NCBI GenBank assembly: GCA_947626765.1 | Contig: CANQTQ010000012.1 | Span: 1 to 40,270 of the forward strand | From: an uncultured Clostridia bacterium | Lineage (GTDB): Bacteria > Bacillota > Clostridia > TANB77 > CAG-508 | Length of the DNA: 40,270 nt | Reading direction: 5' to 3' | Shown here: positions 24,726 through 33,401 of the stretch, in pieces | Layout: each line of letters starts with the position of its first letter | Position numbering within the stretch: the first letter of the stretch is position 1 | The notes under the pieces: model-generated | What the model was told of the DNA's origin: nothing | The model's database searches: none | What the model saw: only the letters and a program-made list of their open reading frames with translations | Translations under genes and position numbers: made by a program

Positions 24726-25373
24726 ATGAAAAAACAATTATTAGCAATTGCAGTCGTTACTATGTTATTAGTAGCAACACTTATTAGCACTGTTAGTGCA
24801 GCAACATTAACATCATCAAAAGTAAATGATAAAGGAGAAGTAACTGTTACAGTAAAATTAACTAACGCAGTTGAAGGAACAAACTTTACATTAAAATATG
24901 ATGCAACAAGATTTGAATTAGATACTACATATGGAAAAGACGAAGGAAAAGGAGCAACATCAAATACAGGAACTGTATTTGTTAATCCAAATGTAGCTGG
25001 TCAAGTTACTGTAGGTGTATTTACTACAAGTGCAAGCGTTACTACAATAGATGTTCACTTCAAAGTTAAAAAAGGAGCTACAGGTAACGGAGAATTTGAA
25101 GTAGTTGATGGAAAACTTGGAAGCACAACAGAAACTGTTGAACAACCAAAAGTAAGTGTTGAAGTTTCATCTGAAGGAACACCAAGCACAAAACCATCTA
25201 CAACACCAAGCACAAAACCAAGTACAAAACCAAGTACAAAACCATCTACAAGTACAACACCTACAAAAGCACCAAGTGGTGAATTAGCACCAACGGGAGC
25301 ACCTTTATATGTTGTAGGAATCGCAGCAATAGTAGTAGCAGCATTTGTATTAATGGTAAAAAAAGCAAAATAA
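24726..25373 (+). CDS. Cohesin-domain surface protein with sortase signal
   Basis: 215 residues. A signal peptide (1-25, ending TVSA) is followed by a beta-rich domain (27-148) with the cohesin pattern: strong alternation in VNDKGEVTVTVKLTNAVEGT, then NFTLKYDATRFEL, VTVGVFTTSASV and IDVHFKVKKGATG. Next is a Pro-Ser-Thr-Lys linker (about 151-185) of repeated PSTKPST units, then the sorting signal LAPTGA (187-192), a membrane segment and the basic tail KKAK. Cohesins bind dockerins; a dockerin-like domain is in the very next gene. I infer a wall-fixed receptor for that protein. Cohesin assignment is by pattern only. Confidence 0.85.
   Translation: MKKQLLAIAVVTMLLVATLISTVSAATLTSSKVNDKGEVTVTVKLTNAVEGTNFTLKYDATRFELDTTYGKDEGKGATSNTGTVFVNPNVAGQVTVGVFTTSASVTTIDVHFKVKKGATGNGEFEVVDGKLGSTTETVEQPKVSVEVSSEGTPSTKPSTTPSTKPSTKPSTKPSTSTTPTKAPSGELAPTGAPLYVVGIAAIVVAAFVLMVKKAK
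25184..25275 (+). repeat. Tandem ACAAAACCAAGT-type repeats in the linker
   Basis: Runs of near-identical 12-bp units (ACAAAACCAAGT, ACAAAACCATCT) encode the PSTKPST linker. In-frame gain or loss of units by slippage would change linker length without breaking the gene. Confidence 0.65.
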
Positions 25374-25449
25374 AAAAGTAGAAATATAAGATTTATATTT
25401 ATTTAAAAATTTAAAATATAAAAATTTATACTTTCGGGAGGAATGAAAA

Positions 25450-28400
25450 GTGAATAAAGGTAAAAAAATAATATCAACACTAGCAATCGCAAGTATGCTA
25501 GCAGGTAATGTACTTCCACTAACAAGTCTTGCAGCAACAGCTGGAGTAGAAAGTGGAGTATATACAGTAGGAACAAATAAATATGTAAGCTTTAGAGTAA
25601 AAACAGATTCAAAAGATACTAAAGTAACAGTAGCTGATGTAGCAGAAAAATTAGGTAAAACTGTAACTAACATTACAGATACAACAACACCAGTAGGAAC
25701 AGGAACAACTATAACTACTGCTGATGGAGACTATACTGTTGTATTATATGGAGATATAGACGGAAATGGTCTAGTTGAAATGACAGATGCATCAGCAATA
25801 GCTAAACATGTAGTAGGATTAGAAACTCTAAGTGGAGCTAAATTAGAAGCTGCAAACGTTGGAGCACATAATGGAGTTGATATGGCAGATGCTTCAACAG
25901 TTGCTAAGTATGTAATCGGATCAGTAGACTATACAGTAGAAACATTACCAACTGATCCAGAACAAGAAGTTCAAGAGACTAACTATGTTGTAACTCTTAA
26001 TGAGAAGTATGTAAATAATCAAAATGAAAATGCTGTAAAAGGAATGTTAACAGTAACATCTCAATTAGAAGAAAAATTAGAAAATATTTATTTCTATGCA
26101 GTTAAAGCAGATGGAACAATTGAAACTACAGCATTAGCTGGACCTTATACATTAGAAGCATATACAAGTAAAATACCTGTATCAATTGATACTACAAAAT
26201 ATACAGATATGCCAGACGGTGTAAATACTATAAAAGTAATAGCTGCAGGAACGAAAGGAGCTAACTATGAAACAGGAGAAGTTTTATCTACATTTACTAT
26301 TGAAAAACATACAGAAGAAGTAGATAAAGCTAAAATAGTTGGAATAAAAGGTGCTCGTCCAGCAAGTACAGGAAATAATGCGGGTTCAGTATCATTTAAT
26401 ATTCAATCAGATGTAAAAATAGTAAAAGCTTATTATAAAACTGAAACTTTTAATAGTAGTAAACCATCTGTAGCAAATTTTAAAGAAAATGGTTCTTATT
26501 CAGGAGTTATAAATGTTACTGATAACAAAGTAACTGATGCCCCAGTTAAATTAGATGTTTCAGATCAAGCTTATGATGTTTATTTTATATTAGAAGATGA
26601 ATATGGAAGCATTTCAAAACATTTATGTAATTCATCAGATGACAATACTAATGTAGTTAAAGCAACTATTCCAAGTGCTACTTATACTAAAAATGCAAAA
26701 ACAGTAACTAAAGTAGAAATGCCAAACTTAGAAAATGAAACAAGTACATCTTCAGCAAAAATAACAATTACAACTTCTGAGAATATGACAACGTCAGATA
26801 AATTTCAAGCAGTTCTATATAAAGATAGTAAAACAATTGCTGAAAAAGAAATAACAGGATCTAGTAGTGGAAAAACAGTTCAAATAGCTCTTAGCTCATT
26901 TACTCCAACAGTTAAAGACGCTGGAGAATATTATGTAGAAGTATTCGGTAAAGGTAATAATACAATAGCACCTTCAGAAACGACTAAATCAAATACAGTA
27001 AATGTTAGTCCAATAGCTTCAGTTAGCTCCGTAGAATATATAAGATATATGGAAAATGGTACAGAATATGATAAATTATCTTGGAAAACACCTCATAATA
27101 AACTAGACGTATCTAGTCCAGGATATGAAGTATATGTATCAGACTATGATCAAACAGCAAAAGCTTATAAAGATTTTGCCAAAGAATCAAAAATAACAGA
27201 TTCTCAAGTTATAGATTCTGATGATACCACAGTAGTTAAAATAGTAAATCCAACAAATATTATTGAAAATACATTATATAAAGCCCAAGTAATAGCTTTA
27301 GCAAAAAGTGGTCACAAATTATCAGAAGCTAATTCATTACCAACAGTTTCAAAAGAATTCTTTAAACTTGAAACTCCAGAAGTTGTAACAAACTCTGCAA
27401 CTTCTTCAGAAGCAGCATTAGAATTAACTTCAATTAGTTCAACTTCTAAAAAAGACAATACTATATCTGGAAAAACTCCAACATATAGTGTAGAGGTTTA
27501 TACACTTAACCCTAACTATAAAACGGGTTCTATGACAGAAGCAAAATATATTAGAGCTTCACAATATGACCAAGCGGTAGAAGTTAACAAATCAAGTGGA
27601 AGATTTTCGGTTAAAGGATTAACTGGAGGAACAGAATATGCTATTAAATTAGTAGCTACAGTTCAAGGATTAAACGGAACAGTTAAAGGCGAATCTAAAT
27701 TTGTAGATTTAGGAACAAAGAAAGCAATGTTTAACATTGATAATAAAGAAGTAACTACTAATGCAGATACTAGAAATGGGAAAATCAGAGTTAATGGTTC
27801 AGTCGTTAGTATAGATGGTGTTGACTATAATGTTTCTGATTATGTTGAATTAGCAAAAGTTACTGAAATTGTTAAAGTTTTAAAAGATAATGATCATATC
27901 ACATATTCTACAACTACACCTAATGAAGTATCAATATCAATATCAACTACTGATAATTCTGCTAAAGCAAGGAAATTACCAGCAAGTGCAAAAGATATGA
28001 TAGTTAACATTACTGGAAATTCTTATAATCAAACATTAGAATCAACAGAAGACAATGATCCAGCACAAATTAATATAAAAGGAACACCAGGTGGAGTTAT
28101 AGATATACAAAATCTTAAAGCTAAAAATAATAGAATAGTTATAACAGATGCTACAGTTAAAGTGGGAAGTACAAAAAATGTAGTAGTTGCAGAGGGATCA
28201 ACAGTTACATTTGCTAATACAGCTAATTTCTATACAGTAAAAGCTAGCAAAGAAACTCCTGTAAAAGTTGGAGATAAAGCACTTACAGTAACAAAAACAA
28301 CAGTTAATGCTACTAGCGATTTAGAAGTTAAAAACTTTGCTAAAGATTTAACACTTACAGTAGATGGAACAGGAACATTAAATGGAAATATAACACTTAA

Positions 28401-28944
28401 TGGAAAAGGAAATGTTAAAGTTACACCAACAGTTTCAGTTGCAAGTACAATAAATGTAACAACAATAGATGGAGCAGTTGATTTATTAGACGAAAAATTA
28501 ACAGGACATCAATCTGTAACAGTTTCTTATACAGTAAGTCCTACTACTAGAGCAAAGAATGATACAGTAAAAGCATTTGCTTCAGTAGTTGCACCATTCA
28601 ATATGAATAAATTAAAAATTAAACAATATGACTATAATGATGAAACTGATAAACAAGCATTAATAGAGGCAATAGGAGATGTTAAAGTTATGACAGATAA
28701 AGGTACATCTTCTTCATCTCCTGTTGAAGACGTAGATGCAACTAAAGCAAACTTTAAACTAGTAAATGATTATCTAGCTAAATTTGGATTAACTGGAACT
28801 GACAACAATGGTAAATCTATTGCAAAATATGATGCTACTATAACAGTTAACAAAAATCAATCTTTAGTAACAATCACATTTGCAAAGGATACTAAAGATA
28901 ATAAAGGTGTTGTTCAACAAGTAAAAATTGAAGGCCTAAGATAA
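25450..28944 (+). CDS. Large secreted dockerin-bearing surface protein (expressed locus)
   Basis: 1164 residues. A signal peptide ends near 28-30 (LTSLAA). Residues 100-157 form a dockerin-like pair: the first calcium loop DIDGNGLVEMTD (102-113) is canonical, followed by the helix ASAIAKHVVG. The second, NVGAHNGVDMADAS, is degenerate. Directly after, at 166-174, is LPTDPEQEV, and the remaining ~990 residues are repetitive Ig/fibronectin-like and then beta-solenoid-like segments without anchor. GTG start with GGGAGG 8 nt upstream. The C-terminal region is homologous to silent cassette A; I infer binding to the upstream cohesin protein and exchange of everything after PEQEV. Confidence 0.85.
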   Translation: MNKGKKIISTLAIASMLAGNVLPLTSLAATAGVESGVYTVGTNKYVSFRVKTDSKDTKVTVADVAEKLGKTVTNITDTTTPVGTGTTITTADGDYTVVLYGDIDGNGLVEMTDASAIAKHVVGLETLSGAKLEAANVGAHNGVDMADASTVAKYVIGSVDYTVETLPTDPEQEVQETNYVVTLNEKYVNNQNENAVKGMLTVTSQLEEKLENIYFYAVKADGTIETTALAGPYTLEAYTSKIPVSIDTTKYTDMPDGVNTIKVIAAGTKGANYETGEVLSTFTIEKHTEEVDKAKIVGIKGARPASTGNNAGSVSFNIQSDVKIVKAYYKTETFNSSKPSVANFKENGSYSGVINVTDNKVTDAPVKLDVSDQAYDVYFILEDEYGSISKHLCNSSDDNTNVVKATIPSATYTKNAKTVTKVEMPNLENETSTSSAKITITTSENMTTSDKFQAVLYKDSKTIAEKEITGSSSGKTVQIALSSFTPTVKDAGEYYVEVFGKGNNTIAPSETTKSNTVNVSPIASVSSVEYIRYMENGTEYDKLSWKTPHNKLDVSSPGYEVYVSDYDQTAKAYKDFAKESKITDSQVIDSDDTTVVKIVNPTNIIENTLYKAQVIALAKSGHKLSEANSLPTVSKEFFKLETPEVVTNSATSSEAALELTSISSTSKKDNTISGKTPTYSVEVYTLNPNYKTGSMTEAKYIRASQYDQAVEVNKSSGRFSVKGLTGGTEYAIKLVATVQGLNGTVKGESKFVDLGTKKAMFNIDNKEVTTNADTRNGKIRVNGSVVSIDGVDYNVSDYVELAKVTEIVKVLKDNDHITYSTTTPNEVSISISTTDNSAKARKLPASAKDMIVNITGNSYNQTLESTEDNDPAQINIKGTPGGVIDIQNLKAKNNRIVITDATVKVGSTKNVVVAEGSTVTFANTANFYTVKASKETPVKVGDKALTVTKTTVNATSDLEVKNFAKDLTLTVDGTGTLNGNITLNGKGNVKVTPTVSVASTINVTTIDGAVDLLDEKLTGHQSVTVSYTVSPTTRAKNDTVKAFASVVAPFNMNKLKIKQYDYNDETDKQALIEAIGDVKVMTDKGTSSSSPVEDVDATKANFKLVNDYLAKFGLTGTDNNGKSIAKYDATITVNKNQSLVTITFAKDTKDNKGVVQQVKIEGLR
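25957..25980 (+). other. Junction between dockerin N-terminus and exchangeable C-terminus
   Basis: CCAGAACAAGAAGTTCAAGA and the following GACT match the start of cassette B at 21 of 24 positions and share CAAGAAGTTC with all four cassettes. The hairpin found before the cassettes is absent here. Removing 9 bp (ACTGATCCA) from this gene would make its sequence almost identical to cassette A across TTACCAGACCAAGAAGTT. Confidence 0.6.
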
Positions 28945-29028
28945 TTAAAAAACTAGACAATAAGGATGTAATGTTAGAATAGAAATAAAAGTAATTAGAG
29001 GGTGTCCTAGAATAGAACCCCGAAAGCA

Positions 29029-29059
29029 AAAATTCCAGTGAGAAATCACTGGAATTTTT
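29029..29059. terminator. Bidirectional terminator between the surface gene and cassette A
   Basis: AAAATTCCAGTGA-GAAA-TCACTGGAATTTT plus an extra T. It ends the plus-strand surface gene and faces the 3' end of cassette A. Confidence 0.85.
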
Positions 29060-29090
29060 GTGTATAAAATTTTAATTATCAAAATTATTA

Positions 29091-31970
29091 TTAATTATTT
29101 CCTAAAAGTCCACCAACTTCATATGTTTTGACTCCCGCTGGTAAAACAATAGTTACGTCTTTTTCATTTGCATTAACTGTTATTTTAGCACCTTGATCTT
29201 CTTCTCCAAGAAATGCTGTTAAAAATTTATTAAGTACTTCAACCTTTTTAATATTGTTTTCATCTTCACCAGAAACTAAATATTTATCTCCTGATTTTGT
29301 TATTAAATTATTTAATATAGTTTTGTCTGCTGTAACAGAATAATCATATTTTCTTAAGGCAAAGTTAGATAATTTAACTGGAGAAGCTATCTCAGATTTA
29401 ACTTTAACAGTACTACTTGTTGTTTTGCTAGTTGTTACTTTTACATTTTGTTTTCCTGATAATTCTTTTGCACTTAATGTAACATTTCCATTTGTTGCAT
29501 CTACTGTTATATTGCTATTTACATTCATTCCATTTGTTCCTTTAACAGTAACTGCTCCTTTAGCTGTGATTGCAATGCTTCCTTCTTGTGTTTGAACATT
29601 AGAATTGTCACCACTAATTATAACATCTATAGCTGTTGTGCTGTTAAATTTTAATTCATTAGCTTCTGTTGTTGGATCAACCGCAATAGTTGCTTTTGAA
29701 TCAGCAAAACTATATTTTACTTTTGTTTCTTTTGATGATGATATATCTACTACAGTATTAAAATTAACTTTAGCACTAGTTCCAATAACTATGTCTTGTG
29801 AAGTAGATGTTGTAAGATAAGCTTTATCATTTGCAACTATTCTGCCTCCTGTTGCTAAAGCCATTTTTGTTGTATTAAATCTTGCAACATTTTCTTCTTC
29901 TTTAGCTGATAATATAATCTCTTTAGCCCCTGCTGTAGTTATAGTTCTTAAATGATCATCACCAACTAATTCTAAAGTAGTCTTTGACAAGTCAAGACTT
30001 GTGAAATCTCTAGAATCTGATAAAGTGCCTAATTCAACCGTAAGTTTTTCAGGTGTATATGTTAATATGTCACCTTCTGATAATTTAGATACAATATTTT
30101 TTACCACAACTAATTTATCTGGATATTGAGTAAGATCTTTATAGTCTACTCCATTGATGCTTAAGCCATCACCTAAAATTGAAATTTCATGTTCATTTGC
30201 CTCTACTTCTGGCTTTAATACTTTTAATTTTTTAATTTCAGGCATTGTTTTCTTCATACCAATGCCATATACAAAGTTTGTTATACCTTGAAATCCGTCT
30301 ACGTCTACAATTACTCTAAAAGCATATACTTTGCTATTGTCTAATCCTTTTATTTCAAATTTACCCGTAACACTATTTACAGTAACATCTTTTGTCTCAA
30401 TTGGTTTTTGACTAATTAGACCTTCAGTTATTCCACCAGATTCTGCTGTGTTGTATTCCCAAACTTGAACTTTATAGCTTGTTGTTTTTCCGGTAAGTTT
30501 TATTGCCGGATTAACTTGCATTATTACTGTATCATCTGTTGACTCAATGTGTTCAAGTCCTGTATAAATAAATTCTTTTGATTCTGTTGGTTCAGAATTT
30601 ACAACTGATAATGGTTTGCCAGTTTTTGCAAGAACTGTAACTCTTGCTTTATACATTGTACCTGGTGTTATAGTTAAATTTGTTGAAAATTCATCACTAT
30701 TAACATTTACAATTGAATTGTAAGTATTAAATTCTTTTTTAGTATCATTATATTCGGCTAATTCAACTTTATATCCAGCAATTGCTCTTGGGGTAGATTC
30801 ATAAGTTTCACTCTTCCAAGACAATATTTTTTCATTCTTTAAGTTTGTTGTAAATGCAATATCTGTAACTGGTGTTAAAGGAGTAACTGTTTTCTCATCT
30901 GACCATTTTGTTTCAGAAGCTTCTGCATTTAAAGTACCTTTTACATATACAGAAACTTTATATGTTCCTGCTGTTTCCATAACATTTTGATTCTTTTCAT
31001 CTTTGAAATTACTAAGAGCCACACTTGTTACTGAACTATTAACTTCCTTAGTTGCAACTAATTTACCATCTTTATATAAAGAAATAACTGTTTTAGTAGA
31101 AGTATCATCTGTATCAGTATGTTTCTTTAATTTCCAAGTATAAGCTGCTGTATTAATATTTGTTTCTCTATCTAAATCTGGAGAAGTAACTTCTTCAATT
31201 TCTGGTACAGTTTTTTTATCATCTTCTTTGTCTGTTGGAATAATTACTAATGGATTTTTTATTGTTTTTGTATCAGTCGAAGTAACAGCTGTTCTACTAC
31301 CAAATTCATCCTCTAATACATAAAAAACATAATAAGGATTTACTTTCGCTAAACCAGTAACTTCTGCACCTTCAATTTTATTGTCAGTAATATCTATTTT
31401 ATTTGCAGTTGCAACATTAAACTTGCTTATTGTAGAATTATTATTACATATATAATACAATGCTTTAGCATTTACTGTTTTTCCATTATATGTTCCATAA
31501 GTATTAAATGAAATTGTACCTTTTGATAATCCATTACGTGTTGCTTTTTGATCTGTTACTTTTAAATTAGCTATTTCCTTTGTGTGCTTATCAATTGTAA
31601 ATTCAGAAAGTGTTTCTTTTCCATCTTCTGAAACTAATCTCAAGGTAGTAACTCCTTCTGGAATTTTATTTTCATTTAATGTTGCATCAAAAGTGATAGG
31701 GACAGAACTTGTATGTGCTGGAATAGTATATATTACTTCTTTACCAGATTTCTTTAATGCTTCACCATTTTTACCATTTTCATTTACTATAACCAATTTT
31801 ACTCTTTTTTTTGTTTCTAATTCGTTATCTTTATTTGGGATAACAATGTTAGCTCCAACAGATGATTCATTTACATTATTTACATATTTATCATTTAAAA
31901 CAACTTTAATATCATAGTCTGGAACTTCTTGGTCTGGTAAAACGCTGAAAGCGTTGAAAATACTGAACAT
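29091..31970 (-). CDS. Silent C-terminal cassette A of the surface-protein family
   Basis: An open frame of up to 959 codons with no signal peptide, dockerin, anchor or ribosome site. The ATG at 31970 lies in the repeat site, so it is not treated as a real start. From LPDQEVPDYDIKVVLNDKYV it aligns segment by segment with the expressed protein after PEQEV: KYVNNVNE against KYVNNQNE, FTIDKHTKEI against FTIEKHTEEV, YYVFYVLEDEFGS against YDVYFILEDEYGS, then the same domain order to the C-terminus. It is tail-to-tail with the expressed gene, so inversion would place it in frame behind the dockerin. Confidence 0.8.
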   Translation of the reverse strand: MFSIFNAFSVLPDQEVPDYDIKVVLNDKYVNNVNESSVGANIVIPNKDNELETKKRVKLVIVNENGKNGEALKKSGKEVIYTIPAHTSSVPITFDATLNENKIPEGVTTLRLVSEDGKETLSEFTIDKHTKEIANLKVTDQKATRNGLSKGTISFNTYGTYNGKTVNAKALYYICNNNSTISKFNVATANKIDITDNKIEGAEVTGLAKVNPYYVFYVLEDEFGSRTAVTSTDTKTIKNPLVIIPTDKEDDKKTVPEIEEVTSPDLDRETNINTAAYTWKLKKHTDTDDTSTKTVISLYKDGKLVATKEVNSSVTSVALSNFKDEKNQNVMETAGTYKVSVYVKGTLNAEASETKWSDEKTVTPLTPVTDIAFTTNLKNEKILSWKSETYESTPRAIAGYKVELAEYNDTKKEFNTYNSIVNVNSDEFSTNLTITPGTMYKARVTVLAKTGKPLSVVNSEPTESKEFIYTGLEHIESTDDTVIMQVNPAIKLTGKTTSYKVQVWEYNTAESGGITEGLISQKPIETKDVTVNSVTGKFEIKGLDNSKVYAFRVIVDVDGFQGITNFVYGIGMKKTMPEIKKLKVLKPEVEANEHEISILGDGLSINGVDYKDLTQYPDKLVVVKNIVSKLSEGDILTYTPEKLTVELGTLSDSRDFTSLDLSKTTLELVGDDHLRTITTAGAKEIILSAKEEENVARFNTTKMALATGGRIVANDKAYLTTSTSQDIVIGTSAKVNFNTVVDISSSKETKVKYSFADSKATIAVDPTTEANELKFNSTTAIDVIISGDNSNVQTQEGSIAITAKGAVTVKGTNGMNVNSNITVDATNGNVTLSAKELSGKQNVKVTTSKTTSSTVKVKSEIASPVKLSNFALRKYDYSVTADKTILNNLITKSGDKYLVSGEDENNIKKVEVLNKFLTAFLGEEDQGAKITVNANEKDVTIVLPAGVKTYEVGGLLGNN
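31922..31961 (-). repeat. Cassette-head site A with hairpin
   Basis: Read on minus: ATTTTC, hairpin AACGCT-TTC-AGCGTT (31955-31941), TTA, then CCAGACCAAGAAGTTC. It is 40 bp, one base shorter than sites B-D between hairpin and CCAGACC, so the hairpin is in another reading frame here while PDQEV stays in frame. That points to conservation as DNA, not protein. Confidence 0.8.
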
Positions 31971-32083
31971 TTACAATAATTATATTGAAAAATATAATAA
32001 AATTTTTACAAATTAAATAATCAATGGCATATTTTTGTTTTTTATGTTATAATTAACCTAAATTAAAATAATGGAGGTAAATT

Positions 32084-32428
32084 ATGCCTAGTAAATTAAA
32101 AAATATTTTAGATGAGTATATTGAAGGCTTATTTAATATTCTAGACAATAAAATAGAAAAAATCATTTTATACGGATCTTATGCTCGAGGAGAACAAAGT
32201 ATTAATGGAGAAGTTAGTGATATTGACATCATGATATTAGTAAAGTCCAATTCTAGTGAAATTAAAAATTTAGAAAAAATAGTATTAGATTATAGTTACG
32301 ATTTAGATTTAAAATATAATATTTTATTATCTCCTATTGTAGAGAATATTGATGTTTTTAATAAAAGAGCTCAATATATGTCTTTTTATAAAAATGTAAT
32401 GAATGAGGGGGTTCTCCTAAATGGATAA
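32084..32428 (+). CDS. MNT-type minimal nucleotidyltransferase antitoxin
   Basis: 114 residues with the nucleotidyltransferase signature GSYARGEQS and the metal aspartates in VSDIDIMILV, as in MntA antitoxins that AMPylate their HEPN toxin. AATGGAGG precedes the ATG, and a -10-like TATAAT is at 32048-32053. It overlaps the next gene by 8 nt, which is typical of such pairs. It lies between the heads of cassettes A and B, so it is inside the cassette array. Confidence 0.88.
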   Translation: MPSKLKNILDEYIEGLFNILDNKIEKIILYGSYARGEQSINGEVSDIDIMILVKSNSSEIKNLEKIVLDYSYDLDLKYNILLSPIVENIDVFNKRAQYMSFYKNVMNEGVLLNG

Positions 32429-32822
32429 TAATGAAATTAAAGATTTATCAAATTATAGATTAGAGCAATCAAAAGAAAATCTAGAGGAAGCTATTGCACT
32501 ATTAAATATAAATAAATTTAAAGGTGCTAGTAATAGAGCATATTATGCGATTTTTCACGCAATAAAAGCAATTTTAGCAATAGAAGAAACAGATTTTAAG
32601 AAACATTCCTCTGTAATAGCGTATTTTAACCAAAATTATATAAATACTGAAATTTTTCCAAAAGAATTAGGAAAAAAAGTAAGTACAGCAAGATTTTTTA
32701 GAGAAAAAAGTGACTATGTTGATTTTTATATTGTAACTAAAGAAGAATGTGAAGAACAGATTAAGACAGCTAAAGAATTAATAAATTTAGTGGAGAAATA
32801 TTTAAATAAAAAAATTAAATAA
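32421..32822 (+). CDS. HEPN-domain toxin
   Basis: 133 residues, all-helical HEPN protein, the RNase toxin partner of MNT antitoxins. The catalytic-type motif is SNRAYYAIFHAIKAIL (Arg-x6-His), and the rest follows the family: YRLEQSKENLEEAIALLN at the start and RFFREKSDYVDFY later. It is translated in overlap with the MNT gene. Its terminator at 32841-32880 separates it from cassette B. Confidence 0.88.
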   Translation: MDNNEIKDLSNYRLEQSKENLEEAIALLNINKFKGASNRAYYAIFHAIKAILAIEETDFKKHSSVIAYFNQNYINTEIFPKELGKKVSTARFFREKSDYVDFYIVTKEECEEQIKTAKELINLVEKYLNKKIK

Positions 32823-32840
32823 AAATCTAATAATCATTTT

Positions 32841-32880
32841 TAGGTAAATTTAAGCTAGATCCAAAATTTACCTATTTTTT
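32841..32880 (+). terminator. Terminator of the MNT/HEPN module
   Basis: TAGGTAAATTT pairs with AAATTTACCTA, followed by seven T. Confidence 0.85.
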
Positions 32881-33337
32881 TGATGTTATTATCATAAAAA
32901 AATTCAAAAACTTGAATATTTATTCTTAAAATGTTTATATTTCACTTATTGGTATAGTAAGGCTTTATTTAATAAAATAAAAAAATAGAAAGTGAAAAGA
33001 TTGAAGAAAATAAATTCCAATTGGTATACAGAAGGTAAATTTGTAAAAAATCATGAAAACGTTTGATAGATAGAACAAAAATCTTTATTCAAAAGTTCTT
33101 TATCCTAACTCATTTTTTTAAAAGAATTTATATTTACCTTATTGCCATTCGATATAGCATTTTTAAATAAACAGTCAAGAGTTAGTCGACACTTTTTAAG
33201 GTTTTTAATCGACACTTTTTAATGTTTTTATTACTATTTTTCATATCTATTATTTTACCAAAATAAAATTTACTTCATTCACATCTTTAGGTTTATTTCA
33301 TTTAGATATTCATTGCTGTATATCCTTTTTATTTTAA
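32881..33337. other. Gene-free stretch with a short tandem repeat
   Basis: No supported gene was found on either strand. The only distinct structure is a ~23-bp tandem pair around 33187-33232: GTCGACACTTTTTAAGGTTT then ATCGACACTTTTTAATGTTT, each ending TTA. No ribosome site or promoter points into cassette B, and stops close its frame at 33335-33337. Confidence 0.55.
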
Positions 33338-33360
33338 TATGATTATTGTCAAAGTGTAGT

Positions 33361-33401
33361 ATTCTCAACACTTTCAGTGTTTTTGCCAGACCAAGAAGTT
33401 C
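33361..33401 (+). repeat. Cassette-head site B with hairpin
   Basis: ATTCTC, hairpin AACACT-TTC-AGTGTT (33367-33381), TTTG, CCAGACCAAGAAGTTC. Relative to sites A and C the stem pair G-C has become A-T on both arms, a compensatory change. Confidence 0.8.

Noticed and set aside
25184-25275. CRISPR-like repeats
   Set aside because: The 12-bp units are contiguous coding repeats of the PST linker, without spacers.
29605-29820. Plus-strand frames within cassettes A and C
   Set aside because: They lack ribosome sites, have non-coding codon use and are shadows of the long minus-strand frames.
31922-31961. Integron attC site
   Set aside because: The heads form hairpins and the array carries toxin-antitoxin genes, like integrons, but the expected GTTRRRY and RYYYAAC boxes are not both present, cassettes alternate in orientation, and no integrase was seen. 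Kept only as an analogy.
29091-31970. Cassette A (and C) as complete genes starting at the first ATG
   Set aside because: Neither ATG has a ribosome site, both lie in or next to the shared head repeat, there is no signal peptide, and B and D have no comparable ATG.
33000-33070. Short frame upstream of cassette B that could supply its N-terminus
   Set aside because: It ends in stops well before the head site, and an in-frame TAA at 33335-33337 closes the cassette frame.
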